This document shows, one piece after another, positions 8,070-18,427 of a DNA stretch of 38,057 nt (position 1 is its first letter; each line of letters starts with the position of its first letter). The notes beneath the pieces were generated by a model, which saw nothing but the letters and a program-made list of their open reading frames with translations, had not been told where the DNA came from and made no database searches. The DNA is from Methylomonas sp. Its GTDB lineage: Bacteria > Pseudomonadota > Gammaproteobacteria > Methylococcales > Methylomonadaceae. Location of the stretch: assembly GCA_026989395.1 (NCBI GenBank), contig JALSJK010000169.1, positions 1 through 38,057 on the forward strand. The letters are read 5' to 3'. The translations under genes and the position numbers were made by a program.

Positions 8070-9092
8070 TCAGGGCTGCAGAATTTTAAATTGATCGCCA
8101 GTTTTAATCTCATAAGAAAAGATTCGAGCTAATCCTTTGTCGGTATATCCTAGTAAATCAACACTAATCCGAGAACCATCTTTACGTTCCAACCATACTT
8201 CTTCAAATTTTTTATCCAGCGCATCAGCCGAAATCAGAAAAGTTCCGGCCGGTTCTGGAAGCTCAAGTGTTGCCTCGACTCTTAGTCCGCCACGATGAAC
8301 CGGAAGTTTTTTTTCTAAAATCAAATCAACTTGTATTTTTCTGGATTTTTCATCAAAGGAAGGGGAAACTCGCTCAATTTTAGAAGGGACTATTAGATTG
8401 TATTCTGGCAGCTTTACCGTTAGCTCATGCTGTTGATGTTCCAAAGCTTTCATTTCACTGACTGACAATGCTAATGGGACCAATAAAGACCTGAAATCAC
8501 CGACTTTCGCAACAGGGTCACCAGCATTGAGCCATTGTCCGGGCTCAACCAATCGTTCAATTATTTTCCAGCCTTGCGGGGCTTTAATGCAATGACGTTT
8601 CTGTTTTTCTTGCAGACGTCGTTTTTTTAGTTTTTTGATTTGTACCAGGTGCTTGGAAATAGCGAATTCACGTTCAAAGTCATCCAGTTTACTGATAGCG
8701 GCGCTGTTTGTTTCGACAAGTTTTTTATAACGATGAACCTGTTTTTGAAAGTAATCTATATCGACTTGATGCTGAGCTATTTCGTTGGCCATCAAACGGA
8801 TATCAATTTTTACAAAAGTATCGTCAAGGCAGGCAATATTGCCATTATTAGGAATAATATCGCCAATATCAACAAATACGTGGCTAATTTTCTCTGCAAT
8901 TTCGGTTGATAAAACCATGCTGTGTCGGGCACGGCTAAAACCGGTTATGGTGGTTTTTCTGTAAGCGGGTGTTGCGGTTGTCCAAATTTTCTCAGCATAT
9001 ACTGTCTTATGAGAAATAAGGAAAATCAGGGTAATGAGTAATATTTTTTTCAAACTTTCCCAATAGCCAGAAAAAAAACGAATAATTTCCAT
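8070..9092 (-). CDS. RND periplasmic adaptor (HlyD/AcrA-type membrane fusion protein)
   Basis: The 340-residue product has an N-terminal signal or anchor (hydrophobic residues ~17-32, ending KTVYA). The lipoyl/barrel-sandwich halves flank a short coiled-coil hairpin rich in Lys, Glu and Gln (~95-165, KKLKKRRLQEKQKRH). A beta-barrel and a membrane-proximal domain follow. It should bridge the RND pump to an outer-membrane duct. It is the first gene of a two-gene operon with the pump 10 bp downstream. No clear Shine-Dalgarno sequence precedes the annotated ATG, and an internal TTG start near residue 15 is possible. No Cys lipobox is present, so it is probably anchored or secreted rather than lipidated. 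Confidence 0.85.
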   Translation of the reverse strand: MEIIRFFSGYWESLKKILLITLIFLISHKTVYAEKIWTTATPAYRKTTITGFSRARHSMVLSTEIAEKISHVFVDIGDIIPNNGNIACLDDTFVKIDIRLMANEIAQHQVDIDYFQKQVHRYKKLVETNSAAISKLDDFEREFAISKHLVQIKKLKKRRLQEKQKRHCIKAPQGWKIIERLVEPGQWLNAGDPVAKVGDFRSLLVPLALSVSEMKALEHQQHELTVKLPEYNLIVPSKIERVSPSFDEKSRKIQVDLILEKKLPVHRGGLRVEATLELPEPAGTFLISADALDKKFEEVWLERKDGSRISVDLLGYTDKGLARIFSYEIKTGDQFKILQP

Positions 9093-9338
9093 TATGTTAA
9101 TTTGATGATTGACGGATAAACTCGATGAGGATTAAATAACTTCTGTTGATTATTTTATTGATGAATTTAATGTTGAAACCAAAGTATGAGGGATTTTAAA
9201 ATCCATTTCTATCGGTTATGGCTGACAGCAAAGAAATTGATCAATAAGTTTCACTGGTTGATTTAATATGGTAAGCTCAACGGTTATTTTTTTATCAGTT
9301 TACTGTCCGTTATTTTAAATGAACAAACAAGGTGAAGT
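9093..9338. promoter_or_regulatory. Divergent promoter region between RND operon and flavin reductase
   Basis: This 246-bp region separates two divergently transcribed units. It contains a perfect 14-bp palindrome, ggattttaaaatcc, at 9191-9204. A palindrome in a divergent promoter region is a reasonable regulator site, but no regulator gene is adjacent. A near-copy of the AT core occurs downstream of the SPOR gene (about 36277-36290), so it may only reflect AT richness. Confidence 0.35.
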
Positions 9339-9818
9339 ATGTTAGTGACTGCCGATGAATTCAAGCAATCTCTTCAACGTTGGGCGAGCGGTGTTACTGT
9401 TGTCGCTACACAGGCTGAAGGAGAGGAACCTCAAGGAATGACCGTGACTTCATTTGCCAGTGTATCATTATCCCCCCCACAGATTCTGGTATGTTTGAAT
9501 GATTCAGCTGAAACTGGAGAAAGCATTAAGAAAAGTGGTGTTTTTACAGTAAATATACTAGCTTCTGATCAAGAGTCTGTTTCAAACAATTTTGCCGGTG
9601 GAAACAGTATGCAGGAACGATTCAATGCGACCTCTTGGAGCAAAGGCGTGACTGGCGCGCCTGTATTAGATGATAGTTTGGCATCTTTGGAGTGTGGGGT
9701 AGTACAAGAAATGCGGGCGGGTACCCATTGGGTTGTTGTGGGTGAAGTCAAAAATGTGATTTGCCGATCTGGTAGCCCTTTATTGTATTACGGCGCTGGC
9801 TACAGAAAACTTGATTAA
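9339..9818 (+). CDS. Flavin reductase-like FMN-binding split-barrel protein
   Basis: The 159-residue protein matches the flavin reductase domain family (DIM6/NTAB, HpaC-like) over its entire length. Typical features are the N-terminal [11 protein letters not shown] segment, the FMN-contacting stretch [19 protein letters not shown], and the C-terminal [11 protein letters not shown]. Members use NAD(P)H to reduce FMN or FAD, which then feeds a separate monooxygenase, or they act as stand-alone flavin reductases. No oxygenase partner is nearby. An aaggtg Shine-Dalgarno sequence supports the ATG. The gene ends 16 bp before the proA start, so it is probably co-transcribed with proA, although no functional link with proline synthesis is obvious. 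Confidence 0.85.
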   Translation: MLVTADEFKQSLQRWASGVTVVATQAEGEEPQGMTVTSFASVSLSPPQILVCLNDSAETGESIKKSGVFTVNILASDQESVSNNFAGGNSMQERFNATSWSKGVTGAPVLDDSLASLECGVVQEMRAGTHWVVVGEVKNVICRSGSPLLYYGAGYRKLD

Positions 9819-9834
9819 ATTTGGAGTAAATGCC

Positions 9835-11091
9835 GTGGACATTAAGGGATATATTTATGGCTTAGGTCAAAAAGCCAGGGCTGCTGGTCGCGTTATTAGC
9901 CGTATGGATCCAGGGAAAAAAAACCTGGTATTACTTAAGATTGCCGAGCAGATCGAAGTAGAAAGAAATTTTTTGACTCAGGAAAATCAAAAAGATCTTA
10001 AAGCCGGTCAGGAACGTGGTTTGGAAAATGCGCTTTTAGATCGTTTGGAGCTGACGCCTGGTCGAATCGATGCCATGATTGAAGGTTTAAAACAAATTGT
10101 GGCTTTGCCTGATCCAGTGGGTGAAATCACCGACATGGCTTATCGGCCAAGCGGTATTCAAGTTGGAAAGATGCGTGTGCCTCTGGGGGTTATTGGTATT
10201 ATTTACGAATCGCGCCCCAATGTCACCATTGATGCAGCTGCCTTATGTTTGAAATCAGGTAATGCCTGTATTTTACGCGGCGGTTCGGAAGCCATCCATT
10301 CAAACCAGGCCATAGCAGAATGTATTAAAAAGGGTTTGCAGGGGGCCGGTGTTTCAACTGATGTGGTGCAAGTGGTTAATATCACCGACCGGGAAGCTGT
10401 CAGCGCATTAATAAGTTTGAACCAATTTGTTGATGTGATTATTCCTCGTGGTGGTAAAAGTTTGATAGAGCGAATCAGTAATGAAGCTACTGTTCCGGTT
10501 ATCAAACATCTCGATGGCATCTGCCATGTTTATATCGATAGCAGTGCTGATCCTGAAAAAGCAGTGAATATTGCTTTCAATGCCAAAACTCATCGATATG
10601 GTGTCTGTAATGCCATGGAAACCTTATTGGTCGATGAAAAAATTGCTCCTGAAGTTTTACCTCGTTTGGCAGCAAAATATTTATATGAAGGCGTTGAATT
10701 GCGGGGCTGTCTGAAAACCTGTGCATTAATTCCTGAATGTAACAGAGCAACAGAAGAGGACTGGCAAACCGAATATCTGGCACCGATTCTTTCAATTCGA
10801 ATTCTTGAAAGTATTGATGAGGCAATTGCTCATATCAATCAATATAGTTCGGCTCACACGGAAGCCATAGTGACCGAAAATTACAGTAAGGCAAGACGAT
10901 TTCTAAGGGAAGTGGATTCCAGTTCTGTGATGGTTAATGCTTCAACGCGTTTTGCCGATGGTTTTGAGTACGGTTTGGGGGCAGAGATAGGCATAAGTAC
11001 TGATAAATTGCATGCCCGTGGACCAGTCGGACTGGAAGGTTTAACTTCTGTAAAATACATCGTATTGGGCGAAGGCCATATTCGAATTTAG
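9835..11091 (+). CDS. proA: Gamma-glutamyl phosphate reductase (glutamate-5-semialdehyde dehydrogenase)
   Basis: ProA reduces gamma-glutamyl phosphate to glutamate-5-semialdehyde with NADPH, the second step of proline synthesis in the cytoplasm. The sequence is full length and carries the catalytic cysteine in [13 protein letters not shown] (Cys258 with the chosen start), plus family stretches [14 protein letters not shown] and [13 protein letters not shown] 24 bases upstream would overlap the previous gene's end. The GTG at 9835 is preferred because GGAG lies eight bases before it, and it gives 418 residues, the usual ProA length. The partner proB is not in the window. The normal proA-nadD-rsfS order follows but is interrupted by a palindromic element. 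Confidence 0.95.
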   Translation: MDIKGYIYGLGQKARAAGRVISRMDPGKKNLVLLKIAEQIEVERNFLTQENQKDLKAGQERGLENALLDRLELTPGRIDAMIEGLKQIVALPDPVGEITDMAYRPSGIQVGKMRVPLGVIGIIYESRPNVTIDAAALCLKSGNACILRGGSEAIHSNQAIAECIKKGLQGAGVSTDVVQVVNITDREAVSALISLNQFVDVIIPRGGKSLIERISNEATVPVIKHLDGICHVYIDSSADPEKAVNIAFNAKTHRYGVCNAMETLLVDEKIAPEVLPRLAAKYLYEGVELRGCLKTCALIPECNRATEEDWQTEYLAPILSIRILESIDEAIAHINQYSSAHTEAIVTENYSKARRFLREVDSSSVMVNASTRFADGFEYGLGAEIGISTDKLHARGPVGLEGLTSVKYIVLGEGHIRI

Positions 11092-11110
11092 GATTTTGTT
11101 AGTTTTTTAT

Positions 11111-11267
11111 ACTTCGCGCGGTCACGGGTGCGGAATTTATAGCACATTGATTTTTGTCGAGAGCAAGGCACTAAAACAGGTGCATAGCAAGCTACGCAAC
11201 TGTTTTAGTAACGCAGCTATTGGCAAAAATTCGGTCGTTAGAAATCCGCAGTCGTGGCCGCATGAGG
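11111..11267. mobile_element. ~155-bp palindromic element between proA and nadD
   Basis: The whole stretch folds around one dyad centred at 11189/11190. Inner arms: tgcatagc (11181-11188) with gctacgca (11191-11198), then actaaaacag (11170-11179) with ctgttttagt (11200-11209), perfect. The symmetry continues imperfectly outward (tttttgtcgagagc against gccaatagct..aaaaa) to gcggtcac (11118-11125) matching gtggccgc (11254-11261), still in register. A tttat occurs on both sides (11106-11110, 11268-11272) and might be a target duplication, but the sequence is AT-rich. A 66-codon ORF through it (11096-11296) is an artefact of the repeat. It looks like a palindromic miniature element. Confidence 0.75.
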
Positions 11268-11296
11268 TTTATCATAAGGCCATTCGGTATTATTGA

Positions 11297-11941
11297 ATGA
11301 TTGGTATTTATGGGGGTACATTCGATCCAGTCCATTTTGGCCATTTAAGAACGGCGGTAGAAGTGCGGGAGATCTTTGACCTGAAAAAATTGTTGCTTTT
11401 GCCCAGTCATCAACCACCCCATCGTGAAACCCCCGGAGCATCTTCAAACATGCGTCTGGAAATGCTGCAGTTAGCAGTTAGTAATCAGTCTGGTTTGGAA
11501 GTCGATACTCGTGAGATAGATCGAAAAGGTACTTCCTACATGGTAGATACCTTGCAATTAATTCATGCGGAGTATCAACAACAACCTTTACTTTTGTTTA
11601 TGGGGCTTGATGCTTTTGCAGGTCTAAGTAGTTGGCATCGCTGGCAAGCATTGTTTGATTATGCGCACATTGTGGTGATGGATCGACCTGAAAGTAAAAA
11701 AAGTGTATTGTCTGATTTTCTGAAAGAAAAACAGGTCAATGACAGGCAGCAATTAAAGCGGTCTTTGCATGGCAAATTATATTTCCAGAAAGTGACACAA
11801 ATGGAAATTTCAGCCAGCCAGATCAGGGAGATTTTTTTCAAACAAAAAAACCCAGCCTATTTATTGCCCAACGAAGTTATCTCATATATATATCAACATA
11901 AACTTTATCAGGATATTGAATGCAAACAGACAAGTTGTTAA
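11297..11941 (+). CDS. nadD: Nicotinate-nucleotide adenylyltransferase
   Basis: NadD joins nicotinate mononucleotide to AMP from ATP, giving deamido-NAD in the cytoplasmic NAD synthesis pathway. The 214-residue protein begins with the nucleotidyltransferase signature GGTFDPVHFGHL, continues with the substrate loop LLPSHQPPHR, and has the C-terminal ISASQIR motif that binds ATP phosphates. Length is normal. It overlaps rsfS by 22 bp, so both are made from one message. The start lies 29 bp beyond the palindromic element and no strong Shine-Dalgarno sequence is visible (only aagg at ~16 bases), so the leader was probably remodelled by the insertion. Confidence 0.95.
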   Translation: MIGIYGGTFDPVHFGHLRTAVEVREIFDLKKLLLLPSHQPPHRETPGASSNMRLEMLQLAVSNQSGLEVDTREIDRKGTSYMVDTLQLIHAEYQQQPLLLFMGLDAFAGLSSWHRWQALFDYAHIVVMDRPESKKSVLSDFLKEKQVNDRQQLKRSLHGKLYFQKVTQMEISASQIREIFFKQKNPAYLLPNEVISYIYQHKLYQDIECKQTSC

Positions 11942-12276
11942 AAATTGTTCAAGATACTCTGGATGAACGCAAGGGTATCAATATCACCACGCTTGATGTC
12001 AAGGACAAGACCAGCGTGACCGATTATATGGTCGTAGTCACCGGTAATTCTTCGCGGCATGTTAAGTCATTGTGTGATTATGTTGTAGAAAACATAAAAA
12101 AACAAGGGTTTAAGCCCCTAGGTGTTGAAGGTGAGGGAGGGGCAGAATGGGTATTGTTGGATTTGGGTGATGTTATTGTCCATATCATGACTGAAGAAAT
12201 GCGGGATTTTTATCAATTGGAAAAATTGTGGAGTGTTGATCATGTTGATCAGGAATTTGGAGAAATGCATTCTTGA
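11920..12276 (+). CDS. rsfS: Ribosomal silencing factor RsfS
   Basis: RsfS (formerly YbeB) binds ribosomal protein L14 and blocks joining of the 30S and 50S subunits, lowering translation when nutrients are short. The 118-residue product contains the conserved core ITTLDVKDKTSVTDYMVVVTG, followed by SSRHVKSLCD, the GVEG-EGGAEWVLLDLGDVIVHIM stretch and RDFYQLEKLW. Length and motifs are typical. Its start overlaps the end of nadD by 22 bp, the usual arrangement, which couples translation. The E. coli homologue sits beside rlmH, which is absent here. Confidence 0.95.
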   Translation: MQTDKLLKIVQDTLDERKGINITTLDVKDKTSVTDYMVVVTGNSSRHVKSLCDYVVENIKKQGFKPLGVEGEGGAEWVLLDLGDVIVHIMTEEMRDFYQLEKLWSVDHVDQEFGEMHS

Positions 12277-12320
12277 AGTCAGCTTTCCAGTCCGAAATTA
12301 AATTAATTAAGAGGATAGTA

Positions 12321-12743
12321 ATGAAATTTAGATTTATCGCTAGTATTAGTTTGTTCATGGTTAGCTTTGTTGCGATGGCAGAATTGGATGTGCAGGAAGG
12401 AAATTGGCAAATCACCAGTCAGATGAAAATGCAAGGCCCATTGAAAATGGAAATTCCACCCATGACGGTGAATCAGTGTTTCACAAAAAAAAATATGACT
12501 CCAGACAAGATTCTGAATAATAAACATTGTGAAATGATCAAGATGAATATAGGATCGAATACGGTAACCTGGCAAATGCGTTGCAAACAAGCTGGAATGC
12601 AAATGGATGGTTTTGGCGATTTGGCTTATCAAAAAACATCTTTTAATGGGCAATTTAAAATGATGATGACTGGCACAAAACAAGGCGCCATGAATATTAA
12701 TACCCAGTTATCCGGTAAGTATGTGGGGCCTTGCAAAAAATAG
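12321..12743 (+). CDS. DUF3617 family secreted protein
   Basis: With the start at ATG 12321 (gagga Shine-Dalgarno sequence just upstream) the product has 140 residues and a clear signal peptide ending in AMA (about residue 20). The upstream in-frame ATG at 12273 would bury the signal peptide and is rejected. The mature part is methionine-rich and shows the DUF3617 pattern: EGNWQITSQMKMQG near the N-terminus, an MTVNQCFTKKNM segment, and conserved cysteines that could pair in the periplasm (C55, C70, C88 and the C-terminal GPCKK, by approximate count). DUF3617 has no established function. It follows rsfS by 44 bp in the same direction and may be co-transcribed. Confidence 0.8.
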   Translation: MKFRFIASISLFMVSFVAMAELDVQEGNWQITSQMKMQGPLKMEIPPMTVNQCFTKKNMTPDKILNNKHCEMIKMNIGSNTVTWQMRCKQAGMQMDGFGDLAYQKTSFNGQFKMMMTGTKQGAMNINTQLSGKYVGPCKK

Positions 12744-12896
12744 AAAAGTTTGTTTTATTGGAATGTCCGCATAACTAATTCTAAAAACTGTTTTATTCGC
12801 TACGGACTTAAGCAGGTCCACTTGATTTTTCCATTTTAACCTTTTGTGGAAGTGGTTATAATGGTTCGTTTTTACGTTTTTCAAGAGAGATTTTGC

Positions 12897-13772
12897 ATGA
12901 TTCAAGGCAGCATAGTTGCATTAGTGACACCGATGGATTCAAATGGAAATATTGATAATGGCAGTTTGAAAAAACTGGTAGAATTCCATATTGAACAAGA
13001 CACTGACGCAATTGTTGCAGTCGGAACCACAGGGGAATCGGCAACGCTTAATGAAGATGAGCACTGTGCTGTCATAGAGTCAATTGTCCAATATGTTGAT
13101 GGCAGAATTCCAGTCATTGCCGGCACTGGCGCAAATTCAACCACCGAAGCCATTACCTTGACACAGCGGGCAAAACAAGTGGGAGCAAATGCCTGTTTGT
13201 TAGTGACACCTTACTATAATAAGCCGACCCAGCAAGGTTTGTATCTGCATTTCAAGGCCATTGCGGAAGCGGTGGATATTCCCCAGATTTTATACAATGT
13301 TCCTGGCAGAACAGCCTGTGACATGTTGCCGGAGACCGTTGGTCGTCTTGCGGGTATTGAAAATATTGTTGGAGTGAAAGAGGCAACTGGAGACCTTGAA
13401 AGAGTCGAGAAAATTCGCGATTTATGTGGTCCTGATTTTGCGCTTTATTCGGGCGATGACGCCACTTCCCGTGAATTTTGTTTACTCGGTGGTAATGGTG
13501 TTATTACTGTTACTGGTAATATTGCCCCCAAATTAATGCATCAGATGGTAATGGCCGCGATTTCTGTAGATCAACAACTTGCTGAAACAATAGATGAAAA
13601 GCTGGCCGGATTGCATCAGCAATTGTTTATCCAGTCCAACCCCATACCTGTCAAATGGGCGGTTGCTGAAATGGGCCTAATTGGTCAAGGTATACGTTTA
13701 CCACTAACCTGGTTGACAGAAGATTGTTACGATGCAGTTCGTAAAGCGATGCAACAGGCAGCGGATATTTGA
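12897..13772 (+). CDS. dapA: 4-hydroxy-tetrahydrodipicolinate synthase
   Basis: DapA condenses pyruvate with aspartate semialdehyde, the first committed step of diaminopimelate and lysine synthesis. The 291-residue protein fits the family length exactly when started at ATG 12897 (agaga upstream); an ATG at 12846 would add 17 unrelated residues. Key residues are in their standard places: Thr44-Thr45 (GTTGES), Tyr107 ([11 protein letters not shown]), Tyr133 and Arg138 (YNVPGRT), and the Schiff-base Lys161 (GVKEATGD). It is followed 10 bp later by bamC, the conserved gammaproteobacterial dapA-bamC pair. Confidence 0.97.
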   Translation: MIQGSIVALVTPMDSNGNIDNGSLKKLVEFHIEQDTDAIVAVGTTGESATLNEDEHCAVIESIVQYVDGRIPVIAGTGANSTTEAITLTQRAKQVGANACLLVTPYYNKPTQQGLYLHFKAIAEAVDIPQILYNVPGRTACDMLPETVGRLAGIENIVGVKEATGDLERVEKIRDLCGPDFALYSGDDATSREFCLLGGNGVITVTGNIAPKLMHQMVMAAISVDQQLAETIDEKLAGLHQQLFIQSNPIPVKWAVAEMGLIGQGIRLPLTWLTEDCYDAVRKAMQQAADI

Positions 13773-13782
13773 TCATCAGTAA

Positions 13783-14454
13783 ATGAAAAAAAGCAGACAT
13801 TTGGTATTTCTTTGGTTTTTTTTAGTGTTTTCAGGACTCATATCCTGTAGTTCCATAAAACCTTATTTTCCTGATAAACAAAAAGATTATCGATACAGCC
13901 AGGAAATTTCCCCGTTACGGCTTCCCGAAGATTTAACTGAAAGGAAAGCTGTGGTACCAGAAGAACCTACAATTGTTTCGGAAAACCCTGAACCCCAAGA
14001 CTTTTCGCAAGAGCCGGAACAGGATAAAAAATACCGGCAAAGCCAAATTGGAGGTAAAAGAGGACGAGTTGAATTGGTTGGATTTGACGGTGGAGCATTA
14101 CGGTTAATTATCTATGAGCCTTTGAAAAGAACCTGGTACATCGTTGGAAAAGCCTTAAGTCGTCAGGCTGTGGAAGTGACGGAAAGGAATCAGGCTGCAG
14201 GCTCTTATACCATTCAGTTTGACCCTGACAAAAAGGAAATTGAGGATGGCTCGCTTTGGAATGAGTTCGAATTTTTCTTTGGTGAAGATAAACATCAGGA
14301 TCAAAAATTCCACATTATTCTGGCCGAAGATGGTCCAAGAACAGAAGTGGTTGTGACGGATGAACAAGGCAATCCCCAGTCAGAAGGTTCTGGGTTAGGC
14401 GTATTATTTATGCTGTTTGAGACTATCAAGAAAGATTTGACACAAGGAAAGTAG
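13783..14454 (+). CDS. bamC: Outer membrane assembly lipoprotein BamC (short form)
   Basis: BamC (NlpB/DapX) is an accessory lipoprotein of the BAM complex that folds beta-barrel proteins into the outer membrane. The protein has a lipoprotein signal with lipobox LISC, so Cys22 is the lipidated residue. It then has an unstructured Pro/Glu-rich linker (~25-85), as in E. coli BamC where this region wraps BamD, and one helix-grip-like domain (~90-215). At 223 residues it is much shorter than the ~344-residue enterobacterial protein and seems to lack one of the two helix-grip domains. Position just after dapA supports the call. Confidence 0.85.
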   Translation: MKKSRHLVFLWFFLVFSGLISCSSIKPYFPDKQKDYRYSQEISPLRLPEDLTERKAVVPEEPTIVSENPEPQDFSQEPEQDKKYRQSQIGGKRGRVELVGFDGGALRLIIYEPLKRTWYIVGKALSRQAVEVTERNQAAGSYTIQFDPDKKEIEDGSLWNEFEFFFGEDKHQDQKFHIILAEDGPRTEVVVTDEQGNPQSEGSGLGVLFMLFETIKKDLTQGK

Positions 14455-14481
14455 ACTTTTCTCTAATGCGAAAGAAAAGTC
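14454..14481 (+). terminator. Hairpin after bamC
   Basis: gacttttct (14454-14462) and agaaaagtc (14473-14481) form a perfect 9-bp stem with a 10-nt loop that begins at the last base of the bamC stop codon. No T-run follows (ccgttctgg), so it is at best a weak terminator or a message-end stem. Confidence 0.35.
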
Positions 14482-14521
14482 CCGTTCTGGCATTAATCAC
14501 CTCGTAACATTTAAAAATTCC

Positions 14522-17500
14522 ATGCTAAAAATTCCAGGCCCTGCCGCATTATCAGCATTTCGTAAAGACAGACTGTTGAGTGAACTACAGAAGATTTCTT
14601 CTGACATAACTGCAATTGCAGGTCGGTATGTTCATTTTATCGATATAGATCATGATTTATCAGAAGTTGGAAGGCATATTCTGGAGCAATTGCTGAATTA
14701 TGGTGATGTTCAGGAAATTGGTAAATCCACCGATTGCTTTTTTATTGTGATTCCAAGGCCGGGTTCTATTTCACCCTGGTCGAGTAAAGCAACTGAAATT
14801 GCCCATCGTTGCGGTCTCAATTCGGTAAAAAGAATTGAAAGAGGCATTGAATATTTCATCGATGTTGATGCGCCAGTTTCTGAAACCATGAAACAACAAA
14901 TTCTGCCTTTGTTGCATGACAGAATGATGCAAATTGTTGTTGAGACTGAGCAAGGCCTTAAACAAAAAGTATTTGCCGAACATCAACCGGCTCCTTTAAC
15001 AACGATAGCTGTCGTAGAGAAAGGTTATCAGGCCTTGGAGCAAGCCAATATCGAGATGGGCTTGGCATTGTCTGATGATGAAATAGAGTATTTAACGGAA
15101 AGTTTCCAAAAACTGGGAAGAAATCCTACTGATGTCGAATTGATGATGTTCGCCCAGGCAAATTCCGAGCATTGTCGCCATAAAATTTTTAATGCTGATT
15201 GGGTTATAGATGGAGAAAAACAGGGTAAGACTCTGTTTAGCATGATTCGAAATACTGCTGATAAAAATCCCCAGCATATTTTGTCTGCCTATAGTGACAA
15301 TGCCTCAGTAATTGAAGGCAGTCAAGCGTCTGTTTTTCTTAGAAAGCCAGATAATCAACAATACCTTTATGTTGAAGAAAAGGCACAAATTCTGATGAAA
15401 GTAGAAACCCATAATCACCCAACAGCTATTTCACCACATCCTGGTGCGGCAACGGGTTCCGGTGGGGAAATCAGGGATGAGGGGGCAACAGGTAGGGGTT
15501 CTCAGCCCAAAGCAGGGCTAACCGGCTTTACTGTTTCGCATTTGAATATCCCCGGATATCAAAGGCCCTGGGAAATTGACTCCGGTAAGCCTGAGCGTAT
15601 TGCATCCGCTTTGGAAATAATGCTGCAGGGACCAATTGGTGGCGCTGCATTTAATAATGAATTTGGTCGTCCGAATTTGGCCGGATATTTCCGAAGTTTT
15701 GAACAATCAGCATTTAATGGCAAGCAGGGCGAATACAAAGGTTATCACAAACCAATCATGATAGCCGGCGGTGTGGGCAGTATTCGGCCCATGTTGGTGG
15801 AAAAACAAGCTATACCCTCTGGGTCACTTATTATTATTTTGGGTGGTCCCGCGATGTTGATTGGCTTGGGCGGTGGCGCGGCATCATCTCAAACTTCGGG
15901 TGAAAGCGCCGACTCTTTAGATTTCGCCTCGGTGCAAAGGGAAAACCCAGAGATGGAGAGACGTTGTCAGGAAGTCATCAATCAATGTAATGCATTGGGT
16001 GATGCGACCCCAATTATTTCCATTCATGATATTGGCGCGGGCGGACTAAGTAATGCTGTTCCGGAAATTATCCATGATTGTGGTCGCGGGGGCCGTTTTG
16101 AACTCAGAAAAGTGCCCAATGCTGATCAAGGCATGTCGCCAATGCAGATCTGGTGTAATGAAGCCCAAGAACGTTATGTAGTAGCAATCAAACCTGAGTC
16201 ATTGCCATTGTTCCAATCATTTTGTGAGCGAGAGCATTGTTTGTTTGCTGTTATTGGTGAGGCAACAGAAAATCAACACTTACAATTGTCTGACAGTTTG
16301 TTTGGTAATAATGTGGTTGATATTCCCATGTCATTATTGTTTGGCAAGCCGCCAAAAATGTTACGTGATGTGAAACGAATCAAACCTGTTTTACCGGATT
16401 TTGATATAGCAGGGGTTGATTTGCAGCAAGCGGTTGAACGAGTGTTGTCATTTCCAGCGGTTGCGGATAAAAGTTTTTTGATTCATATTGGTGATCGCTC
16501 AGTAACAGGGTTGGTGGCGCGTGATCAACTGGTCGGTCCGTGGCAGGTCCCTGTAGCGGATGTTGCAGTTACAACAACCGGTTTTCAGGCAATTACCGGT
16601 GAGGCAATGGCGATGGGGGAGCGTACGCCGCTCGCCGTAGTAAATGGCCCTGCTTCAGGGCGAATGGCAATTGCTGAGGCTTTAACCAATTTGGCAGCAG
16701 CAATGGTTGAAGATTTATCAAGTATTAAGATTTCTGCAAACTGGATGGCTGCCGCCGGGCATTCTGGTGAAGACGCAGCATTATTTGACACTGTGAAAGC
16801 AGTGGGTATGGAATTATGTCCTGAATTGGGAATTGCCATACCTGTTGGTAAGGACTCTTTGTCAATGAAAACGGTTTGGAAGGACAGACAACAAGAAAAG
16901 ATTATGACGGCGCCGCTCTCGTTAATTATTTCTGCTTTTGCACCGGTGTTGGATGTTAGAAAAACGATGACACCGCAATTAAAGAATCAAGATAGTATTT
17001 TGATTCTTATTGATCTGGGAAATGGTAAAAATCGTTTAGGCGGATCAGTTTTGGCGCAAACATACAAACAGATAGGTAATCAGGTTCCTGATCTGGATGA
17101 TGTACAGCAATTTAAAAATTTTTTTAGAGTAATCCAAGAGTTAAACCAGCTGCAATGCATTCTGGCTTATCATGATCGTTCTGACGGTGGTTTATTGACT
17201 ACTCTGGCGGAAATGATGTTTGCTGGGCGGTTAGGTATTTCAATTGATTTGACAAAATGGGCCGATTCTGTCTTGCCTGCATTATTCAGCGAAGAATTGG
17301 GCGCTGTCATACAGGTGGCAAAATCAAAACAAGAAGCAGTTCTTAAACGATTGGAAAATTGCGGTTTGGCCACGTGTTCTCATGTCATTGGTGAAATAAA
17401 TAATAATCAGCAATTAACTATTCAGAATGCCGGGACTGAAATTTTTTCCGCAACCAGGAAGCATTTGCAGAGAATCTGGGCTGAGCCCAGTTATAGAATG

Positions 17501-18403
17501 CAAGCATTACGTGATAACCCGGAATGTGCAAAACAGCAATATGAGCAAATATTGCAAGATGATGATCCAGGCTTACATGCAGAACTGAGTTTTAATATCA
17601 ATGACGATATTACAGCTCCTTTTATACATTTGGCAAAACCTAAAATTGCTGTTTTGCGGGAACAAGGCGTCAATGGCCATGTTGAAATGGCAGCGGCTTT
17701 TGATGCCGCTAGATTTTCAGCCATTGATATTCATATGACTGATATTATTCACGGTCGGGTTAGTTTGGATGATTTTGTCGGTCTTGTCGCCTGTGGTGGT
17801 TTTTCTTATGGGGATGTTCTAGGCGCTGGAGGCGGCTGGGCGAAGTCAATTATGTTTAATGAAAGGGCTAAGGACCAATTTAGAGATTTTTTCATACGAG
17901 ACAATACTTTTGCCTTAGGCGTATGTAATGGTTGTCAGATGATGGCTGGGATAAAAACATTAATTCCTGGCGCAGATCAATGGCCTGCATTTATGAGAAA
18001 TCGTTCAGAACAATTTGAAGCCAGGGTAGCCATGGTTGAAGTCAAAAAATCGCCATCAATTCTTTTTTCAGGAATGGAAGGCTCGAAAATTCCAGTAGCA
18101 GTTGCTCATGGTGAAGGCCGGGTTGAATTTGATTTTAATCCTGGGCAAACGTTAAACAAATCGATGGTGGCTTTGGCTTATATTGATAATCGAGGCGATG
18201 TAACCGAAAAATTTCCTGCTAATCCAAATGGATCGCCATTTGGAATTACCTCTGTAACCAATGAAGATGGCAGATTTACCATTATGATGCCTCATCCAGA
18301 ACGTTGTTTCAGAGCCTTGCAAAATTCCTGGCACCCTGAAGAATGGACCGAATATGGTCCCTGGATGAGAATGTTTCGTAATGCTCGAGTCTGGGTGGGT
18401 TGA
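14522..18403 (+). CDS. purL: Phosphoribosylformylglycinamidine synthase (single-chain FGAM synthase)
   Basis: PurL converts FGAR, glutamine and ATP to FGAM in purine synthesis. The 1293-residue product is the large fused form typical of Gammaproteobacteria (E. coli 1295), made of an N-terminal PurS-like region, linker, two AIR-synthase-type ATP-binding halves and a C-terminal class I glutamine amidotransferase. Visible motifs include [32 protein letters not shown] with [29 protein letters not shown] and, in the amidotransferase, [11 protein letters not shown] with the nucleophilic Cys and a late HPE ([10 protein letters not shown]). No frameshift is present. No clear Shine-Dalgarno sequence precedes the ATG. 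It is probably its own transcription unit; no PurR-type site was recognised. Confidence 0.97.
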   Translation: MLKIPGPAALSAFRKDRLLSELQKISSDITAIAGRYVHFIDIDHDLSEVGRHILEQLLNYGDVQEIGKSTDCFFIVIPRPGSISPWSSKATEIAHRCGLNSVKRIERGIEYFIDVDAPVSETMKQQILPLLHDRMMQIVVETEQGLKQKVFAEHQPAPLTTIAVVEKGYQALEQANIEMGLALSDDEIEYLTESFQKLGRNPTDVELMMFAQANSEHCRHKIFNADWVIDGEKQGKTLFSMIRNTADKNPQHILSAYSDNASVIEGSQASVFLRKPDNQQYLYVEEKAQILMKVETHNHPTAISPHPGAATGSGGEIRDEGATGRGSQPKAGLTGFTVSHLNIPGYQRPWEIDSGKPERIASALEIMLQGPIGGAAFNNEFGRPNLAGYFRSFEQSAFNGKQGEYKGYHKPIMIAGGVGSIRPMLVEKQAIPSGSLIIILGGPAMLIGLGGGAASSQTSGESADSLDFASVQRENPEMERRCQEVINQCNALGDATPIISIHDIGAGGLSNAVPEIIHDCGRGGRFELRKVPNADQGMSPMQIWCNEAQERYVVAIKPESLPLFQSFCEREHCLFAVIGEATENQHLQLSDSLFGNNVVDIPMSLLFGKPPKMLRDVKRIKPVLPDFDIAGVDLQQAVERVLSFPAVADKSFLIHIGDRSVTGLVARDQLVGPWQVPVADVAVTTTGFQAITGEAMAMGERTPLAVVNGPASGRMAIAEALTNLAAAMVEDLSSIKISANWMAAAGHSGEDAALFDTVKAVGMELCPELGIAIPVGKDSLSMKTVWKDRQQEKIMTAPLSLIISAFAPVLDVRKTMTPQLKNQDSILILIDLGNGKNRLGGSVLAQTYKQIGNQVPDLDDVQQFKNFFRVIQELNQLQCILAYHDRSDGGLLTTLAEMMFAGRLGISIDLTKWADSVLPALFSEELGAVIQVAKSKQEAVLKRLENCGLATCSHVIGEINNNQQLTIQNAGTEIFSATRKHLQRIWAEPSYRMQALRDNPECAKQQYEQILQDDDPGLHAELSFNINDDITAPFIHLAKPKIAVLREQGVNGHVEMAAAFDAARFSAIDIHMTDIIHGRVSLDDFVGLVACGGFSYGDVLGAGGGWAKSIMFNERAKDQFRDFFIRDNTFALGVCNGCQMMAGIKTLIPGADQWPAFMRNRSEQFEARVAMVEVKKSPSILFSGMEGSKIPVAVAHGEGRVEFDFNPGQTLNKSMVALAYIDNRGDVTEKFPANPNGSPFGITSVTNEDGRFTIMMPHPERCFRALQNSWHPEEWTEYGPWMRMFRNARVWVG

Positions 18404-18427
18404 AAAATAAAACTTAAGCCATATATT
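18400..18427 (+). promoter_or_regulatory. Possible sigma70 promoter for hsp20
   Basis: TTGAAA (18400-18405), overlapping the purL stop codon, and TATATT (18422-18427) are separated by 16 bp. This is a fair match to a sigma70 promoter and would start the hsp20 message near 18434. No match to the sigma32 heat-shock consensus was seen. Confidence 0.4.

Noticed and set aside
9811-9834. TTG start for proA eight codons upstream
   Set aside because: It overlaps the end of the flavin reductase gene and lacks a Shine-Dalgarno sequence; GTG at 9835 has GGAG at good spacing and gives the family length.
11096-11296. 66-codon ORF between proA and nadD
   Set aside because: It runs through the palindromic element and its codons are explained by the repeat; no Shine-Dalgarno sequence and no family.
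12303-12683. 126-codon minus-strand ORF opposite the DUF3617 gene
   Set aside because: The plus-strand frame has a signal peptide, a family pattern and a ribosome site; this one has none.
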